Shown: positions 1-13,231 of the stretch, one piece after another
Numbering within the stretch: the stretch's first letter is position 1
Layout: each line of letters begins with the position of its first letter
Assembly: GCF_000224145.3 (NCBI RefSeq)
Contig: NC_020167.2
Location: 5,208,287-5,272,286, forward strand
DNA length: 64,000 nucleotides
Direction of reading: 5' to 3'
Source: Ciona intestinalis
Taxonomy: Eukaryota > Chordata > Ascidiacea > Phlebobranchia > Cionidae
Position numbers and translations under genes: made by a program
The notes under the pieces: model-generated
Told to the model about the DNA's origin: nothing
The model's input: the letters and a program-made list of their open reading frames with translations, nothing else
Database searches by the model: none

Positions 1-296
1 CATGTTTCAATTTTGGGTATAAACAATTATTATATATCTGCTAAAAATCAATAAATTTAAAAACAATTTAAAAACCGGCTTAATTTAATCCCACTGCCCG
101 ACTGCTGTAATCATACGGTGAATTCAAGCTATTTCTATATATATATTACATTTTAAAAACACTATATATAGCAATCCACGTGTGATTCACTGGCTTTTTG
201 CTCTCACTTCGTCGTATGAACACTTCATCGTTTGGCTTGTACAGTTACCACATGCTGTGGTGCTAACTAATGTGTATACGTTTTAATCAGTCAGCC
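1..296. other. Upstream of first CELF coding exon, no gene seen
   Basis: AT-rich sequence without a convincing exon. A splice-acceptor-like ag occurs at about 289-290, shortly before the proposed CELF start codon at 297, so the 5' leader could be spliced here. I see no clear TATA box at a useful distance. Confidence 0.4.
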
Positions 297-3200
297 ATGC
301 CGCATGGCCCTGCCGCCTGTTCCTCTAACGGAAACCACCACGTTACGCCTGAATTCAAAGGTTACAAAAAATTAATGCTTGGTAACTGTTCATGTCTATA
401 ATACAAACCGGTTTATAATGCAATAAGTTTGTTATGCATCACAGCTGAATCCTGACTCTTTTTTTCAATTTGAACATAAAAAGGAGCCTTTTTTGTGGCT
501 GAAAACTCCTGTTCAAACTAGTAATTTTACTGCACGCCTTTTTTAGGAGAATGCCGATCACGATTGGTTAGCAGAAGTATTAAAATTCGGTGTTAAACGA
601 CCATGTACGTTCTTGAACCTCGTCTATAACGTTACGAATATGACCAGGACCCAGCTTAACAGTTGATGACTCCTTTATTCACGACACCACAAAGATGCAG
701 TGTTCACATAACGACACATGAAAACGTAGGTATTTAAAATATACTACGCGGCATAACGTATACACAGCAAAAGCGATATTTCGAAACCCTACTCGTCTTT
801 CAATAAGATGTGGACAGGCGTTTCCGAACATACACACACGAACAGGAAATTGTGACAGGGTTTAGCGATTAAGACATGTTGACTTAAAAGGCATTAACTA
901 TTATCCAATCTAAAGCCTGTAAGTTTGGGGTGAAATAAAGTTTAATTTTCACTTTTACACGTCGGCCGCTACATCTTACTATGATATTTTAGCATGTTTA
1001 TTTTGAAACCTTTGCCATGACGCCCTTTACAAGTTATAGTGGGTGCTATGATGCTCGCTGCAACATATTAAAACTCTGAAATTTTGTACTTTGTCCATTT
1101 AGGTATCTATATGGTATCAGCTCCCCTTTACCGACATTGGAGATGCGCGTTCTATTCTTTTTTATTTTTGTGAGTAAGTACTATCTGCACACCAATTATA
1201 ACATTTGACTTTAGTTGTCCTTTCAGCACATAATGGCCAACTACTTCATTACAATTTAAGTCTGAATTTCCAAACAGGAGGCTTGACAGAGACAGAGTCG
1301 TATCTATGTATTATCTATGGTCGTATAAGCATCTTTCTATGGCTCTGCATAGAGCCCCAAAATATTTCTATGGCTTTGGACAGAGTCATAGAAATACCGA
1401 GTAGTCCAACCCATTGTTACGTAAAAGGTAAATTGAACGCCATCTTGTTTCCAAAATAACACACAGCGGTATAGGGAAAATGCATGTTTTTCGGTAAATT
1501 ACAGAAAAACTTGGGCCTAAAAACAAATTTAAAGGTTGAAAAATGTAAAAAACATGTGTTATTTGTTTTCTGTGTCAAAAAAAAGTCAAAAATTAGAATT
1601 AGAAGCGGTTGATTTGCGACATTTTAGTCATTTAATGCGGCTAAATTTATACATTTTTTCTAAAAAATGTTTGGTAAGGTAAATAGAAGCTGTTTTACAC
1701 CTTCCCACAATAGGAAAACACAAACAAAACTTAACAAGTTCGTTTAAACCCTTTGTCAAAGTCACCACTTTTGCTCTATTTTGGACACACATAGACGGCA
1801 GTTGGACTACTCGGTGTTTATACGACTCTGGCTTTGGATAGGACACCAAAAAAAATAGTTACCCTCAAAGTTACATACGTGGTTACTCGTAAGCGAGCAC
1901 GGGCTGTATGAAACCAAACAACTATGTTATCTTGTCGTTGCTCTACGACGCAAGAATATAAACAAGCTATATTTACCTATTTATTCGAAATTCGTATATT
2001 CATACTGGGGACGATTTACCTTCAGGCCACTGCGGCGGTAAAGAGCGTTTTAATATTTATTTTTTAATCGTACGAGATTACGTATTAAGTTAACATCTGT
2101 TTGTGTTTTTATTATTCCTGCGCATTTAAATAATTTCTGCGATTTTACTATTATAGCAAAATTATTCACATAGTTTAAAAGTGAAGATTATATTTTTTTT
2201 GTAAATTTAAGTTATCGTTTTAGCAATTATGCAGCCATCAGCAAAGTAACGGTTCGGCAGCATATTATAGTATGTCTTGGTGGAATTTCTTTTTGGGGGT
2301 TTTGTTTTTCCATCAGGGCCCAATCTTTGGGTCAATCCACTTTGAAGCCTACTCCCCCCATTGTACGGGTCGTGTCTTTACGCACACTTTTGTTTCTATT
2401 AGAAGTTTAACTTAATTAAAATAAATGGCTCGTTTGTCCGTTAGGTGTAGCGACCACGCTTATTTTCTTCCAACTAAGTGTAAATATGTTTTTAACTGTA
2501 AGCGTGTTTTAACAACTGTTGTTTTGTCGCTATATCCTGTCTTTTCGTTTGAAATATTTCTAGATCATTTGATGCCTAATGTATAAAAACAGGGTTTGCT
2601 TGGCTATGCTAAATAATTTTAAAAATATGATTTGTATCTTTTACACTCTTTACCTTTGCCTTTTCGTCAAGTAAAATACTTCACACTTAACTAGTCTAAA
2701 ATTATAAATACCTAATTATTTTTGCATTTTTTGGCTGCATTTCAAGGATTTAGGCAGACACACAAGTTTACTTTTTAATATTTTTATTTTATATATATCT
2801 ATATGTATATATATATTATATATATATATATACATATATATATATAATTTAGCCTAATTTTGTATACATTTCTTGTAAAACACTTAGAGAGTTGTGTGAA
2901 GTAATGCGTTATAATGTTTTTATAATTAGATAGAAATTTATTTGGTTTTTCCAGCTTTTGCTTATTTTTCTTAAACCCTACAGTATAGTTTTCTGTAATA
3001 AAGTGCAGGGGTCGTCAGTACTTGTTAATATTGTTCAGGTGCATTTTCTGATGAAGAAAATAATCGGTTCCAACTGCTACTTGAAATGCCCCTTTGCAAT
3101 GTTTGTACATTTATTGCATTAATTTGGCTAAATCACATCACATTTAGATAAACTACTTTACATAAGCAGCGGTATCAATTTTTATTTGTAAAATTTCTAT

Positions 3201-6200
3201 TTACAACTCCAATCTTAGCGGTACCAGGTATTAAAACAGTATAGATTTGTAAAAAACTGAGTGAGTCCACTTAATTTAAAATTTTGTTGACTTGCAAATT
3301 GTCTTGTACTTTGTACACAATGGGTAGCCTAGTCATAAAAAAGGCTGCTGGAAAATCCTATAGCTCATACTTACCTATAAACCAGATTGGCTCCATTGAT
3401 CCAATCAACTGCTCTTAACAGTATAGGCTAAGCCTTGTATACTTCTAAACCTAATTTCATTGAATAGAATTTTGCGTATGAATGATATTTCTGTTTGTAA
3501 AGATTGTGTACCGTATATATATTGTGTTGTTTGCTGTGCACAAACTCAAGTGGTGTGTGTATCCTTATCCCGCGGCCAAAGTTCATTGTGACCACATATC
3601 TATTATAAATAGTACATGTGCTCACAGTCGTAACCAAGAATTAAATAACATGCCCAGGCAAGGCATTAATGGAGTCTAGCAACAGGTGTAATCCACACCA
3701 ATTATTTGTTAAATTCCTTTTGATTGTTGAACACTGTACATGGTACCAGGCCTCAGCTGTAACCATGCTATTATATTACCAGTTAGTTAGGCAATCCTTG
3801 TATGGCAACAGCACAGAGATCAGTAACAGTGTTACATTGACATTTTAGGTGGGCTGGGCAGTGACTTAAATAATACATAGGCTGTGCCAGTGTATGAATA
3901 GGCTACTGCACCTAAACTTGATTGACCACCAACTAAACAAGAATGAACGGTAATTCAGCAGGTAATAATCTTTTTTTTTAGTTGTACTTAATTGCTGAAA
4001 CATTTTGCCTTTTTCCATCAACTTTGTAACATGTAGACCTAGATTGTTTTTCTTATATCAAATAATAAATGTAATGTTGCATGGTAAAAACTAAATGTAG
4101 ATTGCGTCATTTCTTAATATATATACAATGATAATAATTTAAAGTTTAATATTTTAGTGTTTATAATTAAGTTTATACTTAACAGTAAAGAAAACCTAAA
4201 CAATTAACTTGGACTGAAAAACAATAATATTGTATTAATGACCTGTTTAATACATACCGTTTAACACCTGTTTAGTAGATATATTTGTTTAAATTGAATG
4301 GGTGTCAAGTGTAACATACATGTTCACCGCCTTATATTAATGTTGCTTGTTTGTTTTTGTGCATTGTTACTCTCCTATAACTACAATTGCGGACGTTGCT
4401 GTCAACTAATCATTGCTGTTGCGTGTCGGTCGGTAAATATAAATGCATCCTGTTCTCCCACTAACCCTGTCATGTCACGTCTCATTCTGTTGCCTGTGTT
4501 CGTAATTTCGTATGATGTCTTGTCACTTGCATGTTTCGTGTATAGGAAAGCATGGCTTAAGTAAATCGGTTGACTACCCGCCAGCGAAAATTCGGCGTAA
4601 AAATAACCCCCTTCCACCCTTGGATGACCCAGGTCCTCCTGCTCACGGGGATCAGCCGGACCCAGATGCGATTAAGATGTTCATAGGTCAGATTCCCAAA
4701 ACATGGGTTGAATCTGAGGTGCGTGAGTTTCTCGAGGGTTATGGGCCAATCTACCAACTTAATATTCTAAGAGAAAAGGGTAGTGTTATGAGCAAAGGTG
4801 AGTACTTTCAGTTAAGTTGTTTAACTTTGTTATGCTCATATGCTGCAATTGTCTTCCTGAGGTGTATATTCCAAAATTTATGAGGGGGAGGGCTACCAAT
4901 AATCATAAAACTTCAATATAAATGGCAAACTATTATACAAGTTAAGAGAAGAGAAACTTACTGTTGCTTTGTCTGTAGGCCAAGCAGTGATCCTAGAAAT
5001 AGTAACTATGATTAGTAATTATCTTACCCCTTAGGCCATGACTGCATATATGTTTATTGGCATTCTAATTAGAACCACTCCCCTATCTGTTTTCAACAAA
5101 AGTTCTACATGTACATAGTCATCTAAGATCTAACCTGAGTTTATTTGTCCAAAGATTGTTTCACTTTAATTTTCATTAAGCACCAAAGTAACATTTGTCA
5201 ATATGGCATTACTTAAGCTTACTTAGGTATTATTCAAAGCTTCACCAATACTACAGAGTGTGTTTATTATACTTTATTTAATTAAGAGCATGACAACTTA
5301 AGCATCAACTCATTGCATCTAATGGTTCATTTCTTAATGTTTTGTTTTTTTTTATCTGTGCAATGTTGTTACAAGTTATTTGGTTATTTTTGCTTGGCCA
5401 TTTGTTGATTTTGTTTTAGTTTTTTTTACCTCTTAGTTGCTGTTATTTGTATATTCACTAATAGGTCTTGTAACACAGTGTATGAATATTTCAGTGTATA
5501 TATATATATTAAGCTGCTTGTCAGCTATTCATTCTTGCTAAGCTCTGGCTAGTTACGGCTTGCCACGTACTAACACTGTAATCTCTAGGCTGTTGCTTTG
5601 TTACATTCTACACTCGGAAGGCTGCACTTGCTGCACAAAATGAACTACATAATATGAAAACTTTGCCAGGGGTATGTGACTATTGGCAGCTATCTGTTAC
5701 TGCTTCTGTAATTGCATTATGTTTCTGACTATTTCTGAGAATTGTACTTTTGACACTTGCGTATTTTAGGAAAATTTAACTTTTAAGTATAGCATTCTGC
5801 AAAGCAGCACTTATTTTAAACATGTGTTTTCGGAAATAATATGTGCCTGTTTCTGGCCTTTCAAATAAAAAGCTGTGTAAAATGTATTTGACACTAATAA
5901 CCAGTGGTCCAGTATTCGAGTATTGTATACATAGTGGTCAAGTGGTGCAACATGCATGTTTAAATTTCCGAGCAGATGCATCACTGTGTTCAAATGAAGC
6001 CGGCAGATTCAGAAAACAAAAGTGAGGATCGCAAGCTCTTTATTGGGATGATTAGTAAAAAGATGACGGAGCAAGACCTTCGTCAATTGTTCTGTCCATT
6101 TGGGAACATAGAGGAGTGTAGAGTGAGTGTGTTTGTTTATCTTGTGGTGTGAGTTCAAATTCCAATCTGTTCAGAAAGATACATAGTAACGTTGGTAATG

Positions 6201-9200
6201 TTTCAGATTCTTATGAATCCCGATGGTGTAAGCAAAGGATGTGCGTTTGTAACTTATTCGAAAAGAGTTTCAGCTCAAAATGCAATACGCAACATGCACC
6301 AGTCCACAACCATGGAGGTATATTTTGTGGATACTAAACTACTTTATAAAAGCACTTTAACCAAAAGATACTTTGTTCAATGCTCGACACTGATACCAAT
6401 TATGTATTATGTTTATAACCTTGGGCAAGACACTTAATAGACTTTGCTTTAACCCAGTGGTCACTAATGTGTTGTTGCACCCTGGGTGTTGGGGTAATTG
6501 ATCAACTCTGGCCGTGAGTCTCAAAACCCCATCCGTGGAATAATAAAGTAGATAGGATAATTTATGTATAGTGTCATATTATGTGCTGTCTGCTGTGCTC
6601 TGTGGGATAATAAATTATAAAGTGTTGAAGTTAAATAGATATATGGTTGTAAATTAAGCCCTGTAATAAATCTTGCACACATGCACTTCGTTTCTTGAGT
6701 TATACAAAAGCAATAAAGCCGCATATTTGGTATTAGCGTTGTAGTGACCTAGAAAAGAAAACGAAAAAAAGCAAAAAAAAAATATGTATATATATATAAA
6801 TATATATATACATAAAAATAAAAATATACAATTTTTTTTCTTAGATTCGAAATTGTTTGTAATATTTAAAACTGTATTGGTTAGGGTTGCTCTGCGCCAA
6901 TTGTAGTGAAGATAGCTGATTCACCGAAGGATAAGGAAAGGAAGAAAACACAATCCCAGCTTGCCATGCAACTTAACCAGTTCTCTAATCAGTGGAAGAA
7001 TCTGTCTGGTTTAGCGGCATTAGCTCCGGTTGGTAGAAATGTTTGTTTGTAGTTCATGCAAGAAGCTCTACCCATATAACCTAATTTCTAACTTAAAAAT
7101 ATAAATACATTTTGTGCCCACAAAATTTTGTATTAATAATATGCCCATTTTGTGCCAACAAAATTTGTAACTGTATTGTGTCACAAAAAAAACAAAAAAA
7201 TTAGGTCATTTCTGTCTCATATCAATTTCTTCTCAATTGTAATCAATTGTGCTGTTTGTTTTTTTTGGATTTGTCACCTTACAGCAGTAACTTACTAACT
7301 TATTACTGTTAAAGGTTCTTCAAAGCTTGGCTTGCAACAACCAATACAATGCACCCAGCAACCAACACAACTCAGGTAAGGGCTTTCTATGTAAAGCTTC
7401 CTTGATAGCTTTGAATGTTTATGTATATGTTTATGCTTCAAGTTATGCAGTACTTTGTCAGTCGCTGCCAATGTTATATATATATGTATAATTACAGTAA
7501 CTTTACAGTAGCTTGAAAATTTCAATTCAGCCTTTTTTCTAACTAATCATATTTTAAACATTTTATTTTAAAGTAAAACAGTAAAAACTTCTTATTGCTA
7601 TCAATTTTAAGACATATTCATTAAATTTAGTTTTTAAACATTTTATTTTAAATTATACTAAATAAACTAGGTGTTTTAAGATTAAATAAAATTCTTAACT
7701 CTTCTATGTATGTTGCAATATTCCAATAATTAAATCAATAATATTGTTTGATTATTTTGTCTGCTGTGCAAAACAATTACGTTACACTGCGTACCCTATT
7801 TGACTTTATAGATACCAGTGTATTAATACGCTAACCGTCGTATTTAACACAACCTGTATCTCTTCTATGCATTTATACTGTACTTGACATTAAGCACACA
7901 CTAAAAGATGTAGCGAACTAGACTAACCAGTTATAAATGTAAATTTTACAATATCAATACAAAATATAATAAAGTTAAAAATACACATAAATCAATGCAC
8001 ATGCAAATATACTTTACTAGTTTATGCTTTAATTTAAAATCAGTGACACACTATTCTTAACGTGTATTTAATTTAAAAGTCATTAATACCCGATTGAGTG
8101 CATTCATTAGTAGCTGTTAATATGAAAGCTCTTTCACTACTCTATTGATTTCAAGATAGGCTGCAGAAAATCAGATCACCTTGTTCTTTGGTCTGTTTTG
8201 ATTATTACACTTCTAATGCGAACAACTTAATTAACAATAACATGCATTTAATCAATTCGACTTGGCTTAAGGGTTAAGTATGTTTAATATATCTCAGTTA
8301 AAAGTTGTTTATGTCTGAAGTTTAAATTAATTCCACAAATGTTACACTTAAACCATAGATTTGTTATTAATTTAATAAAAACCTTAAAATATTAATCTTT
8401 AAAAAATTCAACATGGCTTTTGGGTTTTATTTTTTAATGTATAATAATAATCTGGTAACAGTGGTAACCTAATCCTATTAAAGTCAAATCTTTCTTATAT
8501 ACATTGATATTAAAATCAAATCTACGATTTGTGATTAGCCTTTTAAGTTACTGATACCACAAAAAAGTTACATATTGTACTTTTCATATCATATCTATGT
8601 GACTATGTGACATCTATTATCTAACCTTTTAATCCTCACTGTGAAAACACCAGTAGTTTTCTGATAATAATAACTAATTGCAAAGTCGGTTAAGCATCAA
8701 TACAAAGTGGATTAGTCTTAACCTTAAGTCATAGTTTAAATCAACCAAGTACAGTTTAAACAACTGCGTTTTTCGTTTCCAGGTGTTTTTTCAACGACCC
8801 AGCTCCAACAAGCACTCACGATCGCTGCTGCTGCTCAGACACTCCTAAGCAACCAGCCCTCAAGTGTCTCGCACAATAATTCCAACTCCGTGCCCGGAAG
8901 CAGTGGCATTTCGTCAATGACATCACAATACGGTGGGAACGTGTGTGCGAGTCCCAGTAAGTTCTATTTCCCAATTTTTAGTACAAAAATATATCAACAT
9001 GCTTTATTTACCTTAATTAAAAATTCTTTTTTTTGTATTTAGTGTTATTTTGTAATGGTCCTTTAGTTATTAGTTAATTTTTTCTTTCTGTTTTTAATAT
9101 TTTTGATAACAGTACTATTTTCCATATTACCAAAGTTATAAATTTTTGGTAAATATTTTCCTTTCAATGTCAAGTAGAAAAAGAGTGATATTTTTATAAA

Positions 9201-11897
9201 TAGATTACACAATATCTATGCAACTATGGTTGTTAGAATTTAAATATATTAAACTGATCATAAGAAACTTACATAGGTGGAACTAGCTACAGATCGCATA
9301 GTCATAATTCAAACATGTGGGCTCAACAACATTCAGGTGAATTACTTGTATGCTATATTGCTATTAAGCATGATAAGCATGTACTTAAAATTTCCTTTCA
9401 ACTTTTAGTTTTAACAAAATTATGTTATGCAATACATCAAGCCCAGATCTAATGTTTCAAATGTACTTTACTGAATGCATACTTATCTAACAGAACTAAA
9501 TTTTTTATAGACCAAGTTTTTCAGTTTCATTTCAGTTATATTGTTTAAATCATGCAATAAATCTTTTACGTTAGAGTCTAACCTTTGTTTGCAATGCAGT
9601 ATTGTATGGCTTTTAAAATATTACAACAATTTGCTTGGGTTGCATATACCGAACTGACTTTTTTATATGGGTCTTAAAAACCTGTTGGGAACCACAGTTG
9701 GGAATATAGCATAAAATTCCATGCTCTACGTAATTTGTTTGATTTAAAATATTTCTTACGCCAATCCCTAAAAAATCATTTGTGTATCACCTGGGAGACC
9801 TCGTCGGCTTATGTACCACAGTTTTGAAACCACTGCCACTAAACACACACTGAGCAGATGTCGTCTACACCACAAAAAAAATCATTTTTAATATGCAAAG
9901 CCGTGGAAAAGTGTTTAGCACACCCGCCTTTGACCCAGTCATAATTGGGTCAAGGCTTGACGCTGCTAGCATTCTGGCTTTCTGGGCAAATGTTCCTTGA
10001 GCAAGACACCTAATAGCAAATGCTCCAACCCAGTGGTCAATAACAGACTGTCCAATATATCAGCCATACAAAAAAATTCAAAAAATGATCACCCACAAAG
10101 TAACATACATGGTAACTTGTAAGGTGGCATCGGGTGTATGAACACCCGTGTTATACCGACTGTTGTTTTCCGGCCACTCATGGATAAACTAAGTTACATT
10201 CATTTATTCAATCATAACAATTTCCTTCCCCCCCAGCCCCATACCCAAGTGCTGGGATGAACAACGGGATGAGTTCTGGTTGCTCCTCCACAAGTCCTCT
10301 TGATCCGATGACGATGAACCTGGCTCAGCAAAGCGGGAGCAACCTCACGCTCGATCTCAACCATTCTCCTTCATCTACAGCAACAGGTATCAACCCAACA
10401 GCACACATGCTCGCTGCATTGACTTCACCAACTTGTAAGTCTAGGTGTAGCGACCACGCAAGTCTAGGTGTAGCGATATTTTCTTCCAATTAAATGTAAA
10501 TGTTTTAACTGCAAGCGTGTTTCAAGAAACTGTTGTTTTGTCGCTATATCCTGTCTTTTCGTTTAAAATATTTCTACCGTAAACGAAGAGACAAACTAAG
10601 TTATCATATTATTAAGATAAATTCGTACTCCAAATTTCCAATTAAAACGGCCATTTTTTATGGTTTTTAGCCTTCTTTCAGAAGCAGTTTTATTTTGTGA
10701 AAATATGATGGTAACTTTAGATCACATTTAAGATGTCCAACTATATACCCTAATAAAACTACTACTTAAACCTTGTATTGATAAACCATAATACATTTAA
10801 CAGCAATGTACAACCAATCAATGATGCATCCCCATAACTCCTCTCCAGCTGGAAGCCACAAAGAAGGTAACGGTATTTTTAATTTTATAATACAGTATAT
10901 TGGCCTATGGCTTTGTAAAATTTGTAATGCAAGTACATTGGCCCATATAACTTTGGGAAACTTTGTATTTCAAGTACATTGGCCCATATAACTTAAGCCA
11001 GGACACCTCAATTATAACGTGACATGTGCTTGACTCAACTGTAACAATACATGGTCAGGTCCTGAAGGTTCGAACTTGTTCATTTATCACTTGCCAACTC
11101 ACTTCACGGACCATGACCTGATGCAGACATTCTTTACATTCGGGACGATCGTATCGGCAAAAGTTTTTATTGATAAGCAAACTAATCTCAGCAAGTGCTT
11201 TGGTAAGTGATAACGATTTATAATGCCTTACCTGTTATGTGATATAGTATAGGTGGTGAAAGATGGGACACCTTTTCATTATATTTTCTCATCTCATTTG
11301 GTAGTGAACAAAGAACATTTAATTAAATATATAACTGTATCCTTCCGGCTCCCATAGACTGTTGTTAATTGCTTAAAACACAATCTGGGTATTTGGATAA
11401 TATGTTCTAAAGGTGTCCCATCTTTCCCCACAGTACTGTATATATGGGTTATATCAGTTTGTCATTTTAATAAAACCAGTTTTAAACCACATGGCTATGT
11501 TCCCTATAGTCAATATTTTTCAGACATTGATTTATAGGTTATCATTTACTAATTGTAATTTTTCCGCTTACTGAATTTCCTATAAAATGGTAGTGTAAAT
11601 CCTAAGCTCCATCGGCGTGCTTGCCGTAGGACCTCACCCATATAGAAAATATTAGAATATAAAAGACTGTCCGCTGAATGAACTCAATACAGTGTTTGGT
11701 TTACTCTTGCCCAAAATCATCATATTTAACTTTTTTATGCCATATTTTATTTTTTATTATTTCTCTCAGGATTTGTGAGTTACGATAACCCGGCGTCGGC
11801 TCAGCACGCAATCCAGGCCATGCACGGTTTCCAGATCGGAATGAAGAGACTTAAAGTTCAGCTGAAGCGTCCCAAGGGCGAGAGCAAAGCATATTAG
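297..11897 (+). CDS. CELF: CELF1/2-type (CUGBP/Bruno/ETR) RNA-binding protein, three RRMs
   Basis: Exons: 297-360, 4546-4797, 5589-5671, 5976-6122, 6207-6317, 6885-7032, 8783-8956, 9277-9336, 10237-10434, 10804-10866, 11059-11202, 11770-11897. The model gives 523 aa, near the usual 480-520. RRM1 opens with [14 protein letters not shown] and continues with [13 protein letters not shown] in exon 3. RRM2 carries [12 protein letters not shown] and [11 protein letters not shown] divergent Gln/Ser/Asn-rich linker precedes RRM3, which has [28 protein letters not shown] and [16 protein letters not shown]. By family knowledge it binds GU-rich RNA and controls alternative splicing, mRNA decay and translation. 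RRM3 wording ([18 protein letters not shown]) favours CELF1/2 over CELF3-6. RRM1 has a loop shorter than in vertebrates. All linker exons start and end in phase 1. Exon 1 ([12 protein letters not shown]...) is inferred from phase only; an in-frame ATG at 4512 is the alternative start. The remaining exons are secure. Confidence 0.93.
1381..1830. mobile_element. Candidate inverted-repeat element in CELF intron 1
   Basis: The 30-mer at 1381-1410 matches the reverse complement of 1801-1830 at 27 of 30 positions; the shared core is ccgagtagtccaac. The arms are about 390 bp apart and enclose non-coding AT-rich DNA. Shorter related pieces (cagagtcgtat) lie just left of the left arm, so the true outer ends may be further out. 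I see no clear target duplication. Confidence 0.4.
1858..1960 (+). repeat. Fragment of tRNA-derived SINE (3' part)
   Basis: The stretch around caaagttacatacgtggtta and the following actcgtaag resembles the 3' half of the SINE copies at 9895 and 59988. The tRNA-like head is missing. Confidence 0.4.
2443..2571 (+). repeat. Dispersed intronic repeat, copy 1
   Basis: Starts aggtgtagcgaccacgc and ends gtcgctatatcctgtctttt plus about 20 bases. A diverged copy lies at 10443-10575, in another intron of the same CELF gene and in the same orientation. The family is not recognised. Confidence 0.6.
2791..2846. repeat. TA/TATG microsatellite
   Basis: Nearly pure alternating ta and tata-ca units over about 55 bases. 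A shorter similar tract lies at about 6783-6812 and another at 41939-41966. Confidence 0.8.
6425..6540 (+). repeat. SINE-like fragment in CELF intron
   Basis: Contains gggcaagacacttaatag and aacccagtggtcactaat, phrases that recur in the middle of the tRNA-derived SINE copies at 9895, 25670 and 59988. Head and tail are absent or degenerate. Confidence 0.4.
9895..10215 (+). mobile_element. tRNA-derived SINE copy in CELF intron
   Basis: The head is a degenerate tRNA-like unit (tgtttagcacacccgcc ... gggtcaaggc). Shared middle (gagcaagacacctaatag, aacccagtggtca) and tail (atcacccacaaagtaacata ... gtgtatgaacacccgtgtta) follow. The same order of blocks recurs at 59988-60275 and, inverted, at 61150-61400. 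Exact ends were not resolved. Confidence 0.6.
10443..10575 (+). repeat. Dispersed intronic repeat, copy 2
   Basis: Diverged copy of 2443-2571, starting 9 bases downstream of the donor of the CELF exon ending at 10434. It has a short internal tandem duplication of gtctaggtgtagcga that copy 1 lacks. Confidence 0.6.
10893..10998 (+). repeat. Short tandem repeat in CELF intron
   Basis: Two close copies and one diverged copy of a unit of about 50 bp that contains tacattggcccatataactt. It lies just after the exon ending at 10866. Confidence 0.65.
11243..11444. mobile_element. Palindromic MITE, copy 1 (CELF intron)
   Basis: Ends are gatgggacacctttt and ggtgtcccatctttcccc, which are inverted repeats. 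The interior has the family markers aacaaagaacattt and ctgttgttaattg. Confidence 0.85.
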
Positions 11898-13090
11898 AAG
11901 TAACCTAGGTCTGCTAAAGATGTTGTGTATATTTTTCATTAGTTTGGGATTATTTTGCACACGCCCCCTCCACCCTACGATGTTCCAGTGTTAGTCGTTT
12001 TTGTTCAAGTGGCTGCTTCTTGCTGGAAGACCTTTCCGGAATGTGTTGTGTTCCGTCCCACTGTTGTCTGGTGTCCTTTGCCAGTGTTACTCGCTACAAT
12101 ATGCGTTAAGCCGGCTCTGTGTCGTTCTGCAAGGGGCTGCTGATGTAATTTGAGTGTTTCATGTCACACGGGATGCAATAGATCTACTTTGGTGCTCTGG
12201 ATTTGCGCTGCTTAAAATTCGATGTGAAATTTTATGGAATTCGTCTTCACTCAGTGTTAGATCTTACCGTTTAATTTTATCCAAATATTTATTTTCGTCA
12301 AGTTTTTACGTCTTTTAAACCCGGCCATTCTCACCGTCCAAGTTTGTTTAATAATTCAAATCTCTTGCGCTCCCAATTGACTGACGTCAGAAAACGCTGA
12401 CTCAGCAGAAATGTTGCATGCAAAACGTTGCCTACCTAGATTAGTTATATATTCTATCTATTTATGTCCAGTTTTTAAGTTTCATACGTTTTTGCGTTGT
12501 TTTTCTTTTGTTTTAACCTCACCCTCGAGAGAGAGATTGACGTCGCTTTTAAAGTCAATGACCCGTGGAGTGACGTCACACTGTAAGAGATTCGCTTTAG
12601 ACAATTCGACCGCGTATTTATTTTTACGTTTTGTTTTATTTAACAAATAGTTTTATTTAGTTATTGATTCTGTTTTTTCTTCTTATGGTTTGATTTCAAA
12701 ATAGTCGAGTGACGTATAGGACCAGCGGAAAAGGTTTCTCTTATTACGTCACTATCTATATTGTTTTGTGCTGTTAGGTGTTGTGTTTTTGTGTGCAAGG
12801 AAATTTGGTCCAGACCAGAAAGAAGTGTTTAAGCGTGACTTGTTATATATGATCTGTACGTACCCAGTTCGTAAGTTATATTAGTTTTAAGCATTGTTTG
12901 CATTTTAATATATATTTGGTTGCCCGGTTTTACTTGTTATATTATTTTATTGTTGACGACGTATTACGTTTTCTCGTTCTTTCACGTTTTTTGAGATGTA
13001 TACTATATTTATGGTTCTTACGTCTATTACTCGTTTTGTACCGTGTCTGGTAACAGTGTAATTTTCTTGGAAATAAAACCCGTTAAGATT
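11898..13090 (+). other. Probable CELF 3' UTR
   Basis: Non-coding stretch after the CELF stop codon. An AATAAA at 13072-13077 is the most plausible polyadenylation signal. The T-rich, GU-rich sequence suits a long 3' UTR, but its extent is inferred. Confidence 0.5.
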
Positions 13091-13225
13091 AACAAGACCA
13101 AAGGTACATTTTTGTGCCGAATTCGCGATTTCTTTTGTTTTCAAGACACCACGTTTACCATCGGTTATTTACGTCACAATGGTGTTTATGACAGAAGAGG
13201 AAGCATCCGTTGTGTATACTGCCCT

Positions 13226-13231
13226 TTTATT
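13226..13231 (-). promoter_or_regulatory. Possible polyadenylation signal of the BMP gene
   Basis: TTTATT on the plus strand reads AATAAA on the minus strand, about 250 bases past the BMP stop codon. With the CELF signal at 13072-13077 it implies convergent 3' ends that meet or overlap around 13.1-13.2 kb. Confidence 0.4.

Larger units (their letters stand above)
361..4545. other. Large first intron of CELF
   Basis: About 4.2 kb of AT-rich sequence with no exon that fits the CELF frame. It holds a candidate inverted-repeat element (1381-1830), a SINE fragment near 1858-1960, a TA microsatellite at 2791-2846 and one member of a dispersed intronic repeat pair (2443-2571). Small open frames here are short and lack splice context. 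Confidence 0.5.

Noticed and set aside
4512-4545. Upstream in-frame ATG as the CELF start
   Set aside because: A clear acceptor at 4545 with matching phase to a candidate exon at 297-360 makes this stretch more likely intronic. It is kept only as the fallback start.
7315-7375. A 61-base CELF exon candidate with aaag acceptor and cag/gtaagg donor
   Set aside because: It enters in phase 1 but leaves in phase 2, while the next secure exon (8783) needs phase 1. Direct splicing 7032 to 8783 keeps the frame, so it is at most a frame-changing minor isoform.
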